A DNA stretch of 64,000 nt from Ligustrum vulgare (Eukaryota > Streptophyta > Magnoliopsida > Lamiales > Oleaceae): NCBI GenBank assembly GCA_963555705.1, contig OY743170.1, positions 10,455,096 through 10,519,095 on the forward strand, given 5' to 3'. A program made the position numbers and the translations under genes. The number at the start of each line of letters is the position of its first letter. Positions within the stretch are counted from its first letter, which is position 1. Under the pieces are notes generated by a model. It worked only from the letters and a program-made list of their open reading frames with translations, ran no database searches and was not told the origin of the DNA. Positions 13,201-26,339 of the stretch are shown piece after piece.

Positions 13201-13596
13201 CCAATACAACGTGGCTAAAAATAAAGGTATGAAAACACATATTTAAAATATATTACAAATCTTTGAATTATTTTCATATTCTATTTAGTGTGATTATTAA
13301 TGTTAGTTTTCATTGTGAAAATTTCAGTGTCCTCAACAGCCCGGAGGTTCTGAGTGTGGCTACTACGTCATGAAAAATATGTATGAGATAGTCACTGAAC
13401 ACTTTCAGCGTCCGTCGTTGAAAAAGGTATAAGTTATTGAACATGATAATTTTTAATTATTCCTTCATATTTTATTACAAAATAACTGATAATTCATTTT
13501 GATTATTTGTAGGCATTTAAAGAGTATTACTCAACGGAGGAAATTGCTGAAATTCAAAACTTATGGGCTAAATACTTCGTCGATAGGTGTGTGTAA
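10292..13596 (+). pseudogene. Second CACTA gene: Ptta/En-Spm-like protein with C-terminal Ulp1 peptidase
   Basis: I infer twelve exons with GT-AG introns: 10292-10557, 10640-10846, 10910-11167, 11250-11696, 11779-12039, 12136-12443, 12522-12695, 12800-12907, 13157-13226, 13328-13426 and 13513-13596, with one boundary uncertain, so eleven or twelve. The early part has the RGPTMCK start of plant CACTA second proteins and a coiled region of repeated MQSK units (11500-11600). Exon 11779-12039 resembles DUF8039. The last exons form a Ulp1/C48 cysteine peptidase: the HW pair and LDS (12800-12907) and SECGYYVM with the catalytic Cys (13328-13426). A frame slip in an A8 run at 10335-10342 breaks the reading frame from ATG 10292. 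Known relatives pair with TNP2; a deSUMOylation role is possible but unproven. Confidence 0.8.
13043..13093 (+). repeat. Second CACTA copy of the 51-bp shared module
   Basis: Lies in the intron between exons 12800-12907 and 13157-13226. It reads TATAGGGGAGACTCTGCC, as in the copies at 6526 and in the chromovirus LTRs. Confidence 0.8.
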
Positions 13597-13734
13597 ATCG
13601 ACGTGTATTCAAACTTCTATTTACTCAATTACATGTGACATTAACAATCTTGTAAATATAATTATTTCTCATTTATTTAACATTATTTTAATTATGTCGA
13701 TTATATACATATTTGATGATGTGCATGTGGAAAA

Positions 13735-13965
13735 TGTTCAGTCCACGTTTAGGTGATTGCAGGTTATGATCGACCTGCAGTGATCTGGATCATTGCAGGT
13801 GACGTCCAGGTCATTGCAGGTGACATCTAGGTCATTGCAGGCCATGACCTGCAGTGGCCTGGGTCATTGTAGGTGACGTCCAGGCCAATGCAGGCCATGG
13901 CCTGCAGTGGCCTAGGTCATTGCAGGCGACGTCCAGGTCATGTCTAGGTCATTGTATTTTACTCT
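13735..13965 (+). repeat. GC-rich tandem repeat in the CACTA 3' region
   Basis: About ten degenerate units near 20-22 bp long, with core GGTCATTGCAGG and GACGTCCA, including the inverted pair CCATGACCTGCAGTGG. The composition stands out against the AT-rich surroundings. The second CACTA element has a related GC-rich array (53837-54000) with a different unit. Confidence 0.85.
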
Positions 13966-14026
13966 ATAGGCAAATGAATTTCGTGCCAAAAAAAATTAAA
14001 AAAAAAATAAAAATAAATAATTTGAA

Positions 14027-14330
14027 AACGCGTCGATTTTTAGAAAACCGACGCCTAAAGTTTAAACTTTAGGCGTCGGTTGTAATCCAAAACCGACGCC
14101 TAAACTTTAGGCGTCGGTTTTGGATTACAACCGACGCCTAAATTTTTTTATTTTATTTTTTTTTTTTCAACTTTACGCGTCGGTTTATTAACAACCGACG
14201 CGTAAAGATAGCATTTTACTCGTCGTTTTACAATCAACGCGTAAAGTCTTTACTTTACGCGTCTACTTCATACACGTCGTCACAAAAACCGACGCCTAAT
14301 CTCTTAAATAATCGACGCGAAAGACTGTTT
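14027..14330. repeat. CACTA right subterminal palindromes (GGCGTCGGTT family)
   Basis: Multiple copies of AGGCGTCGGTT or its complement. At 14068-14104 and 14106-14142 two 37-bp arms are exact complements with a 1-bp spacer. Further copies with GCGTCGG variants extend towards the TIR. These are the expected binding sites of the accessory transposition protein. Confidence 0.9.
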
Positions 14331-14344
14331 CTGTACTAGTGTTA

Positions 14345-16190
14345 AGAGAAAACGACTATGGGATTGTGATTATGCTGGTGGCTTCCGAATGGCGGGCTCA
14401 TCAAATCAAGAAATAAAACTAATAAATATCATAAGATTAATGACAGTGAGAAAACGGCTCCGATGGTGGGCTCTTGAATTCAAAAAATGAAACTAATAAT
14501 CTCGAATCGGTGGTTGTAGTATTGTGATGATGCCATTGGTTGCTTCCTATGGGATTGGGCAGCAAGTTGGAATTGGAGTGGCCATCAATTGAGAGCTCTT
14601 GTGTGGGTTTTAAGTGGTGTAATTGCCGGATGTGGTGGGAGAGGAACTCAACGTCGACGGCTTGTCTTCCATTAGTTGATATTTGGTTAATTGACGGTGG
14701 ATTGCTGAAGAAGATTAATTGAAAATGAAAATTGTGGTGTATATAAAAATTAGTGGGAGAAAATTAAATGGTTATTTATGTAATCATATTTATGTTTACT
14801 TTTGAAAATAGAGAAACTATTAAAATTGTGGTGTAAAAAATAAATTTTGTGGTGGCAATATAGTCATCCTTCTAATTTTATTCCGTACACTAGACAAATT
14901 CTTAGAGTTTATACTATGTTTGGTTTTAGTATTTAACCAGTTACCATGACCGAAGAACATATACGACAAACTGAACCCCAAAAAAATAGAGAAATAGCCG
15001 AAGAATCATAAAGAAGGCAACAAAAACAAATGCACAAGCTCTTCTTATTTTATAGTTTAAGAACATAAAAAATTTATTTGCTTTGGTTTTATCTTCATTT
15101 CTGACATATATTTGGCAGTTCTAGAAGCTATAATAAACAAGTAATTAAGCACTAAACTTTAAATGCCGGATTATATATCTTAAAGAATAAAAAAATGAAG
15201 ATCCTAAGGTACAAGAGAATAGTGAAATATTCTCTTTTATAGTACTATATTAATAATTAATGTATAAATAATCAATAAACATAGTTTCCCTTTAAAAGCA
15301 CGGGGTTTTAATAACATTGTATCAAATAATTAATTAAGGATTTATCTTTAATTTTTACGCATGAAAAGAGTACATGAAAAGAGTAGTTAAAGATATGATT
15401 TTAAATAGATAAACATAAGTGTGTTCTCTCTAAATTTTAAATAAGAGTGAAATTAAAGATTATAGATAGATGCAGTTTGCAATTGACTTGACATATTGGA
15501 GGTTTGATAGGCACGTGGGGGCACAAGAACTTGTGAGGCTCTATTTGTTAAAAAATTTCATGCTCCCTGTTAGATAAATCATATGTAAACGATTATTTAA
15601 ATATTGTTCATAAATAACAACGTAATAATATTTAGTTGATTCATATTTTTTCAAAGTAAAAAACAGTGAGAAAGAATATTTGATCAATCGAAATTGTTGA
15701 CTTTTCAAAAAAAAAAAATCATTGAGATGTTGGCACAACTATTTATTATAACAAATTTTACCAAACAGAGACTTAAATACTCGACCAAGCATCATTTATC
15801 TTGTCGTAACTTGTTTTTTCTATAGAAATACTAAGATGGCAATCTGTTTGTATTTTATTTTATATTTTCATTTTCGAAAATGTTTTATGTTTTATGTTTT
15901 TATTTTTATTTTCAAATTTGCTGAAAACGCGTTTGGTTTGTCATTTCTGAAAAATGTTTTTGAAATAAAAAACTGAAAAACACGTTCTGTTTGAAATTTT
16001 GTAAAATACTACTTAAACTATTTTTAATTAATTTGTTTGCAGAATACTACTGGCTCAAACTCAAATTTCTTTTCATAATACACTGAAAACATGTTTACCT
16101 GCAACACACTAATGTGAGCACTAAGGATCTATATTAACACAGCTTGGTCAGGTTTGAGATTTGAGGAAGTTCTGGTTCTATTAAAATCTA
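14345..16190. other. Non-coding interval, no gene seen
   Basis: AT-rich sequence with only short spurious reading frames. 14380-14500 contains two loosely repeated phrases (GGGCTC then TTCAAAAAATGAAACTAATAA). No terminal repeats or coding similarity recognised. Confidence 0.5.
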
Positions 16191-16201
16191 AAAAATGTAA
16201 T

Positions 16202-16695
16202 GGTCTGTTTGATAGGCCTTAATTTTTCGTGGAAAAGGAAAAAAATTTCCAACTTTTCTACTTTACTCCGTTTGATTGCAAAAATTTTCCACGAAAAATA
16301 TTTTCCGCTGATCCCACCCACGTGCCCCTTTTCTTTGTTTTGGTGGAAAATATTTTCTTTGGGTTTTGGTGGATTTTTGTTTTTCATGGTAGATGGAAAA
16401 TGATTTTCGACACGTTTAATCAATTTTGTTGTCGTTAATTGACTTATTTTCTTTCCAAAAAATAACATTATCATCATAAAGTACAAATATATTTAAAAAG
16501 TAAAAAAAAAAAATTGATTAAAATAGCAAAAAATTACTTTATTTTCCATGAAAAATAATGTCAATCAAACAACAAAAGTTGAAAAATTCCCTACTTTTTC
16601 CACCTAGAAAATTAAACTAATCAAACACATTAAACTTCTAATTCCCAAGAATTTAATTCCCTGGAATTCATTTTCTTTCCACCCAAATTCCACCG
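16202..16695. repeat. Possible MITE with TTTGATAG inverted ends
   Basis: CTGTTTGATAG near 16204 faces CTATCAAACGT near 16690, and the interior repeats phrases like TTTTCCACGAAAAAT in both orientations. No clear target duplication was found, so this is tentative. Confidence 0.35.
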
Positions 16696-16825
16696 TCGCT
16701 ATCAAACGTAAGTTCTTTCAAAATCATCAAAGTCCATTAATTTATCAAGACATTTTTTAAATTATAACAACAAGAATTCTCACTTTTTTTTTTTTTTTTT
16801 TTTAATGTTGATATTGAATTCAATA

Positions 16826-16859
16826 AAACTTTATTTTAAGCTTAGATTCCAAGTTAGGA

Positions 16860-16898
<39 letters not shown>

Positions 16899-16990
16899 TA
16901 TTTAGGCTTAGTTCCAAGTTAGGATAATTCTCCACAAAAAAAAAAAAAATTATTTTAAACTTAGTTCCATACTACGATAATTCTTAAAAA
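16826..16990. repeat. Three copies of a 55-65 bp tandem repeat with poly(A) linkers
   Basis: The phrase TTAG(AT)TTCCAAGTTAGGATAATT recurs starting near 16831, 16896 and 16949, each followed by an A-rich run (32 or more A residues after the first copy). It lies about 300 bp upstream of the SDR gene. Confidence 0.75.
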
Positions 16991-17181
16991 TAAATAAATA
17001 AATCTCAAAACGATTTTTCAGTATTTTTAACATTTTTTTATTGAAATACACATGTATTAAAAAAAAAAATTATTTTCAAAATTCATTTTCAAAAAAAATA
17101 AAGAGAACATATTTTCAGTATTTTCAAAAATAAAAAAGAAAACGACATCATTACAGTAAAGAAAACATTGCATGACTGTCC

Positions 17182-17230
17182 TATAAATCCCTACCGTTGC
17201 CCGACCAACATAGTTACAACTTCTATAAAT
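17182..17230 (+). promoter_or_regulatory. Candidate TATA boxes of the SDR gene
   Basis: TATAAAT occurs at 17182-17188 and again at 17224-17230, 97 and 55 bp before the ATG at 17279. The upstream one leaves room for a normal short leader; the downstream one would give a leader of about 20 bp. Confidence 0.5.
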
Positions 17231-17278
17231 CCTAGTACACACATCCTGTCTAATTGAGATATACCCAAGTAGAAAGAA

Positions 17279-19210
<1,932 letters not shown>

Positions 19211-20320
19211 AAAATTTCCTATTTTATGATATTTTGTAATTTTTCAGAACATTAGGATTTAGGAATATCCTTAATAATTTATAGAATGATTACTGTGTGC
19301 TGTCATTCAATTTTTCAATGTATCAATCTATGGCACTGGAATGAAATTCTTTTTGTCTCCAAAATGAAATTACATTGTCTTCAATCTATTCGGAAAATTA
19401 ATTAGTGAGAAGGGATCTGGATGGAATACAAAAAGGTCGTGGATTCTCAAATACAAGATTAAATTGTTAATAACTTAATTATTACATAAGTAAAAATTAG
19501 AGAACTCAATGGTAATTTATACAAGAAAAAAAATATATCAAGAACGTAATACATATTATAAAAATTAGAGACTCCAATTATTATTTTTCCTTATCGTGAC
19601 AAATTAATTATTCACTGTTGGATATTGGCTTAATGATTCGAGAAATTGATTAAGTGTTGAAAAATCAACTAAAATGACTTCGTGCCGACTTCGGTCAAAT
19701 ATTCAAACTCGTCTCAATCCGTTTACAAGGGTATATTTGACATTTCGAAACCAATATCGAATGAATAAGAAATTATGGAAAAATGACAAATTCGGGTCAA
19801 AAAGTTTGATCATGCGATCGCATGGTATAACACGTAAACTATTTTTGTTTAATATTTGGTTTCCATCAAATCCAGGCGATTGCGCAACTTATAACCATGC
19901 GATCACATGGTAATATGAAAATCACATCTTTTCGAAAGGTTACATGATTTGGCTCCACAGCATTTCGTTCTCAACCCTTCATAATTTATAATAGGACCCT
20001 TGGGATGTCCTATTCCACACACAAATGTTATGCAATAATATCATTCTCTACTCTTCTATTATACAAAATTCTTGCATTCTTATTGCATAAATTTTTGTTT
20101 TCTTTTATTTACATTTTGAAGTACAAAGTCACATTTTGGTTCGTTGTGCTTGTGTTTTGTAGCTCTACAAATACAAATGGTAGTCGTGTATCTTTGAGTT
20201 GATTGTCATAAACCGTAGACACTGTTGCGGGGCAAATTCGACTTAATGAGAAGTGTTCAACACTTACCTCGACTTTGCATCTTTTTTCTCTTTTCATTTT
20301 TTTGTTTTCTCTGTCCATTT
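19211..20320. other. Non-coding interval downstream of the SDR gene
   Basis: AT-rich, no gene seen. Two related palindromic words, ATGCGATCGCATGG near 19814 and ATGCGATCACATGG near 19897, occur within 90 bp of each other. The stretch just after the stop is presumably the SDR 3' untranslated region. Confidence 0.5.
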
Positions 20321-21165
20321 TGTTGGGACAATAATCAATTTTCCAAACATATCACGCAACAAAACAACATAAACCAAAATAATAGACAAAGAGAAAAAGA
20401 ATAAGAACAAGAATTTAACGTGGCTTAGCTAACCGCTGACTACCACGGGAGAATAACACTTTTTATTGATAATAATGAAAGAAACTCACTCGTACATTTT
20501 TTTTCTATCATTCTTACAACTTCTCTCTACCCAAGACTAGAAACAAACCAACGCACACAGTACCTCCATTCGTACCGTTTTCTTTTAATTCACCACATCA
20601 ACAATTTTCCCCCTTTGATAATGAATTCACCAGACGGTCAATTCTCAATTACTGTCCATGTGCAATCCATCTCAAGAACACTAAACATAACACGCAATAT
20701 GTACCATGCACCCCAACAGTCTCTTTTAACTCTCTGTCGTGTGCCAACAACACCATGGTAGACGAATCACATTCTCTACCTATGTGTACTCCACCACAAT
20801 ACTCAACACAACTTTAACAAAACATCATCACTAACCAACGCGCGTGCCCGAAGATACGTGCCTTCTTTTTCCCTCTTCTTTTCCTCTCTTGCTTTTTTTC
20901 TTTCTTCAACGTCAATCTTTTTAGCTACTCTTCCCTCTCACACAACTGGGCACATATATAAGAATAAATTATGCCAAAAACCTGGCATAGTTACAATTGG
21001 ACTCTCTTATTATTTTCCTTGTATAATAATACCAAAAATATTTTATTCCTTTTCTAATTGGTATTATATATATAAAGAAAATAATCTCAATCTAATTTGA
21101 CAACTTTTATTTTCTTGTCAAACATGAATTCTTTATTCCATAATATTTTGGGTAAAAAATCTCAC
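20321..21165 (-). repeat. Solo LTR, copy A (Copia-like)
   Basis: Starts TGTTGGGACAATAATCAATTTT and matches the next copy both at its start and over its last 200 bp (shared GGTATTATATATA and AAGAATTCTTTATTCCATAAT-type text). It contains TTTAACGTGG and an ACCACGGGAGAA stretch, common in plant Copia LTRs read in reverse. Its right end is degenerate (TCTCAC rather than TCCCAACA). Orientation is inferred from these words only. Confidence 0.6.
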
Positions 21166-21618
21166 TGTTGGGAAAAAATCAATTTTCCCACCCCAAATCA
21201 ACCAAATGCAGCGTAACGCAAAAACACAAATAATTGAATAAAAGAGAAAACAAAGTATTGATAAGAAAAATAAATCACTCGTTACAATATTTTTCTCACT
21301 CTCACAACTTCTTCCCACAAGCACGAATTAATTCCTTTCCTCCCAATTTTCCCTCTATTCTGACACCTCTCAATTCCACATTCTCTCTCACAACATATGC
21401 AACTTTTTTTCCACACTCCAAATTAGCTGCCAACTAGACGTGCATATGTAATGAAATCAGTACAAAAAACTTACCTAATTATATAACAATACCAATAATG
21501 TTATTTCCTTTTCTACTTGGTATTATATATAAAGAAAATACTCCTAATTTAATTTGATAACTTTTTTTTCTTGTCAAATAAGAATTCTTTATTCCATAAT
21601 TTTTGGTCAATCCCAACA
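21166..21618 (-). repeat. Solo LTR, copy B of the same family
   Basis: Starts TGTTGGGA and ends TCCCAACA, a perfect 8-bp inverted terminal pair, 453 bp long. It abuts copy A with no internal region between them. It is shorter because it lacks the middle of copy A (about 20440-20950). Confidence 0.65.
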
Positions 21619-23275
21619 CATTTGTCGAGTCGGATTTTCATATAATTATTTTATTTTTTTGGTGTCACTATACACAAAATATTCCACGATCTTTATAATA
21701 TTCTAACATGTATTTTGAGAGGATCCTATTGGATTTTGAACTGCCATTTGTAGTGTGAAAATGGTCAAAGTCAAGAAAATTGTTCAATTATTTATTGTAC
21801 ACAAATCATTTTCCACACCAAGACATGTTCCAACATATATATTTGACTTATGAATTACAAAATTCAAGTATATTTTAAACCACATGATAAAACATATGCT
21901 CTCTATCTCACAACTAAAAGAAACCCTAAAGTTGATTTCCAAACATAATTCACGTTGCACTCACAAAATTAAACAAGAAGCAAAAAAGTACAAGTTGGCC
22001 GGTCACGAAAATTCTGGTAATCTTTCATGGAACAAGAACTAAGATTGGATATTCACTGTCACAGCTCTTGTTTGACAGTCTGATGAGCATTGTACGGCAC
22101 AAATTTATACCGAAAGATGATTTTTATACCAACTTGGAACTCATGGACCTGTCTGGGCTGCTACTTTTAAGAAGAAAAAAAACGCATAGACAAATGCAGT
22201 CGTGTCTTATTATAAAAGAAACGGACATTTTGAATAGATTAATGTCGGAGTTGCCGACACACACAATTTTCTATAGTATGACCCACAAAAATTTGTTATG
22301 GAGACAGATAATAACATGCAGGAGATGCGTACCCATATGTGTTGAATAAAGGGAAGACAAATGGAGTTGAAATTTTCATGAGGATGTCTAGATGCTTTTT
22401 GCTGTTTACAATGAATGCCCTCTTGAGAAATTAGTGGTCCGAGACTCTCTTGTTATTTATGCAGGAGTGGTACTTAATGTTAATTGAGATTTGTTGTTTC
22501 GACGAATCGATAGACTATCTGGTAAGATTGATTTTAGATTTTCAATTTAGACCTGAATCGAACATTAATTAATTCCCTGCCTGATTAAAAATCAAATATT
22601 TGAAGAAGATTTTAGTCAACATTAAAGAAAACTATACATTTGGAGACCATGACTATTTAGGAACCCATGAGGTCTTTTTGAAGTACATGAAGGCAAAAGA
22701 AAACGCAAATTACTTCGGAGCAAGTACTTGAAACAAAGTTCACATTGAAAGAAAACAATAGATGCAATTTCAACATTGAAAGAAGAAGAGGATGCATTCA
22801 TGGTTGTGGCAACTGCCGTGTAAGAAGAAGAGGGAGAATATATAACATCCAATATTCGTGAAGAAGGTAAACAAAATTAATCTTCAAAAAGATGTTATGG
22901 AAGAGGTAACAATTCAAAGCAAATGTAGCACAAATCTGAAGTGCAATTTCACAATTGTCAAAATATTTTGAACATTATGCTTGAAAATGTAGAGTTATAA
23001 TTAGGCCTGAGCAAAAGAACCAGAACCAGTTATTCGGTTCGGTTCGGTTTCAATTTGGTCAGGTTCGGTTCGATTCTATCAAAATTTTAAATCGTTCTGA
23101 TTCTAAAAATTAAGAACCATCGGTTCCGATTCTGGTTCCAGTTCTTGGTTCAGAACCAAAACCAGAACAAAACAAGATTTTTTTTTTTATTTTTTAAAAT
23201 ATGAATTAAAAAACAAATCAATTCTTAATCTTAATGCATGTTATCCAGTCCATTAGTCAATATTAATTACTCAAC
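21619..23275. other. Non-coding interval with a GGTTCGGTT-rich repeat
   Basis: No credible gene. 23002-23176 starts TAGGCCTGAGCAAAA and contains many GGTTCGGTT and GAACCAGAACC words in both orientations; such segments are common small non-autonomous plant repeats, but I could not fix its ends. Confidence 0.45.
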
Positions 23276-23956
23276 TGTTGCGATCATGCCTAAAATAAGT
23301 CCAACACATCACTTGTGGGGGTCCGCACGAGACCTTATGGATGCCAGCGAAGCATAGAATCTAGGGCCCCCACGGGCTAACGAATTGTCGGGGTGAAATG
23401 TTATCCGACGCCTTCATTGCCGATCTGGTTGTCCCGAGCTGATTCGATCCAAGGTGGTTCATCGGATCGACGATGGGACCAGTCAATGTGTCAGAAAGAT
23501 GTGGCCCTCCTTTGCAGACTGTGGCATGATGAGACATCACCTTTTTCAAGGGATGTGATAGATGGTCCTCCCCTATAGAAGATAGCAATGATTACATCTC
23601 TGCTTTTGGTTTACCTCTCCAACGGCCAGGGGTGCAACACGTGTAAAGTATGGCACATGTCATCATCTAAGACAACAATTTCAGCTATAAATAGCACACA
23701 TTTATCTCCAAGAAAGGGGTTAGAAACTCAATATATAGATCTCACTCCCTTTTCTCTTTTACACTCTTATATTTCCTGTACTCAATTTATATTTACTTGA
23801 AATTTGTACTGACTTAGGCATCGGAGTGCAAATGGGAGCCACATCGGGCCCCTTTGCAAGCTGATTGTTTGTCCTAGTGCGCAGGAGATCCACGTGTTCA
23901 AGAGAGAGGAACTAAGACGTGTTGATCCAAGGTCCTACCAGTTTTTGTGGTCAACA
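23276..23956 (+). repeat. 5' LTR of a Tat-lineage Ty3 retrotransposon (681 bp)
   Basis: Starts TGTTGCGATC and ends GTGGTCAACA, giving TGTTG/CAACA inverted ends. A TATA-like CTATAAATAGC lies near 23686. It is followed directly by a primer-binding-site-like sequence and gag-pol remnants. No second LTR is present in the window. Confidence 0.85.
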
Positions 23957-23958
23957 TT

Positions 23959-23977
23959 TTGGCACCGTCTGTGGGAA
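23959..23977 (+). other. Primer binding site of the Tat-lineage element
   Basis: TTGGCACCGTCTGTGGGAA, three bases after the LTR end, is the form seen in RIRE2/Tat-type plant elements. Confidence 0.7.
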
Positions 23978-24257
23978 ACCACACTTCTTACTACAAAATC
24001 ACGTGGTAAAAAACTACCAAAGGCCTTGAACAAAGGCAGATAACCTGTTGAGAATGGGTGAAGCACCTCTTGAAAAAGAGTTAAGAATTACAAGAAACCT
24101 TGAAAAAGACTTAAAACTTTGAAATATAAGTTTACTCGCCTTGAAAAAGCTTAGAACTTTGAAATATAAGTTTACTAGCCTTGAAAAAGGCCTTAAAACG
24201 TTGGAATATAAGTTCATTCATCATTGAAGAAAGGACAGTGCAAAACTCACTACAGTC

Positions 24258-25936
24258 ATGAGTAGGAGTGATAATGATGTTAACCCTCGGAGGAGTGGGG
24301 AAGGACAATATGGCGGTGAAAATGCCCCCAAGGACCTCATGAGAATGCCAATGAGGAGGTTCCCCAACCTAACCCTCCGCGCCGGAACTGAAACCGTCGC
24401 ATGCTGCGGGATATGACACGCATGGCTGCCCAGATGTTGGAAATGCAGAAACAACAAATTGAGCAAACCGCTGCAATGAATGCCTACATGGCTGGAGGGT
24501 ATGTGGTAAACGAACCGATGATGCCACCACATTACTCGCAGCCACATTACTCACCCTACGACACAGATACTGCATCATATTATTACAACGAACTGCCAAT
24601 GTATGCCGAGGTGGATTCTATTCCCCACGGCGAAGAGGACTCGATGTATGCAGCACCGGAAGAACAAGTTCAACCCACTGACTTATCAGGGAGAAGCTTC
24701 ACCCTCAAGGTCTGGCAGTGTCTTTAGCCAGATAGGAGGGTTATTCAGAGGCAAACGAGGAAGTCGGGTTGAACAAGCTCGACATCAGACACAAATTTCT
24801 AGGAATAAGCGAGAGCGGAGGGCTGAAGAAGTCCTTTCACGGAGTCGTATGCCTAAAGATAGTTATGAACCAGGGGCGGTATAATTGCGTCCACTGACGA
24901 AGAGGCTGGCTCCCAAATCCAAGGGGATCCGCCTGCCCATCAAAGGCCAAGTTACAGCTGAACTATGTCACCACGGAGGTTGATCCATACTCAACCACCC
25001 CATGGCTAATACCATGGCATGGTGATTTTCGACCATGACGAAAACAATGAGTTACCGTCGTATGAATTAGACGAAGATGAGGAAATAAGACCTTTCACGG
25101 AAGGCATTCAGAGCTGTCGAGTGCCCCCTGATTTCGAAATGCCGAAGATAACAAAGTACTCCGGGAGAGGTGACCCTGACGATCACCTATTAAACTACCG
25201 TACCAGTATGAAAATAGTCGGAGCCACTCCTGTGCTGAAATGCAAAGCCTTCGCCTTAACACTTGAGGGAAGCGCGATACGATGGTACAAAAAACTCCCT
25301 CCTGGAAGCATTCATAGTTGGACAGATTTGAAAACGGCCTTCAATAACGGCTTCATCTCCTCCAGGTCAGGCCAACTCCCACTCCAACGCCTTCAAGATC
25401 TAAGGCAGGGAAGGGATGAATCTTTGAACGGCTACTTAGCCCGATTCATGGAAGAAATGCATAGTTGTGAGAACATCACGGATGCGGAAATGTTCTTTGC
25501 CCTAAAAGAAGGCTTAGTTATGACCCGTATGTTATGGAGAGACGTCCGAAGCAAGAAACAAAGGGATTACAATGCCCTGGTAGATTTAATCAAGGAGGAG
25601 ATCATATCAGAATATATGGTGAGAGCAAGAGATAATCACCCTCAGGAGAGATATAACACTGGGTACCAGCCCGGAGCAACACAAAGAAAAGGAGGTAATA
25701 AGGATAGGTTAGGCAACCATCAAGGAGGTGGCTCACGTCCATTCTCGGGGACTGGATCTAGTTACGCGGCGGAGATCACTGAAGATATTCCCAATTTACA
25801 CTCTGCACTGCCCTTAGCAAATCCCACCATTGCTTTGGAAGGAACAGGTGGAAGCCGAAATGGAAAGCAACCCATGACTGGGGCATATTTCGCTTATCAT
25901 AGATATTATGGGCATGCGACGGAGGAGCATAGATAA
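24258..25936 (+). pseudogene. Tat-lineage gag remnant
   Basis: The clearest part is the open stretch 25019-25936 (305 codons). It carries the retrotransposon gag core: PPDFEMPKITKYSG, DPDDHLLNYRTSM, CKAFALTLEGSAIRWYKKLP and FISSRSGQLPLQRL-type text, which are the hallmark phrases of Tat/Retand gag. The upstream part 24258-25018 is broken by stops and frame changes (24401-24727 and 24603-24884 are fragments of the N-terminal arm). The zinc-finger part is weak and ends at a TAG near 25934. It would have formed the particle coat; this copy is dead. Confidence 0.85.
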
Positions 25937-26339
25937 ATTCAGGTCTTGGCCGATCAGAAGGCCAATAAAGGAAAATCGATAGCTTTTCCTCGAAAAGAGG
26001 AAGGCCAAATAAGATAAGTGGTCAAAAGTTCAACCGAGCTGATCGGAGCGACTTCGAAAAGATTCCTCCGAGAGGGATGAAGGACAGTCGTCAAAGAGAG
26101 GGAAGCCAGGATCGAAACAAACACCCAGCACATGATAAGAGTGTCAGGGAATTGCCTCATCCTCCACACAATCGGCCAATCCGCTATATCGATACAATAT
26201 TCGGAGGGCCCCATCCGGGTGGGAGTACGAACAACTCCCAGAAGCGGTACATCAAAGAGGCCAAAGAGCTCGCTAATGTGAACTATCACATAAATTCACA
26301 TCCTTCCGAGACTTCCAACACAGAACCCATCACATTTAC

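Larger units (their letters stand above)
5818..14341 (+). mobile_element. Complete CACTA (En/Spm) DNA transposon, 8.5 kb
   Basis: The left end reads CACTAGTAGAAAAACGCG and the right end, on the other strand, CACTAGTACAGAAACAGTC. Three-base target duplications TTA flank it exactly (5815-5817 and 14342-14344). Subterminal GGCGTCGGTT repeats in both orientations lie near both ends. Inside are a TNP2-type transposase gene (6829-10080) and a second multi-exon gene with a Ulp1 peptidase end (10292-13596), both plus strand, as in plant CACTA families. Structure is complete, but the transposase has two in-frame stops and the second gene a frameshift, so this copy is probably not autonomous. A related copy lies at 53463-55244. 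Confidence 0.95.

Noticed and set aside
14027..14330. CRISPR-like repeat-spacer pattern
   Set aside because: The repeats alternate in orientation, spacers are not unique, and they sit at a CACTA end; this is a plant genome.
22068..22349. 93-residue reading frame
   Set aside because: No recognisable domain, introns or start context; it is most likely chance in non-coding sequence.
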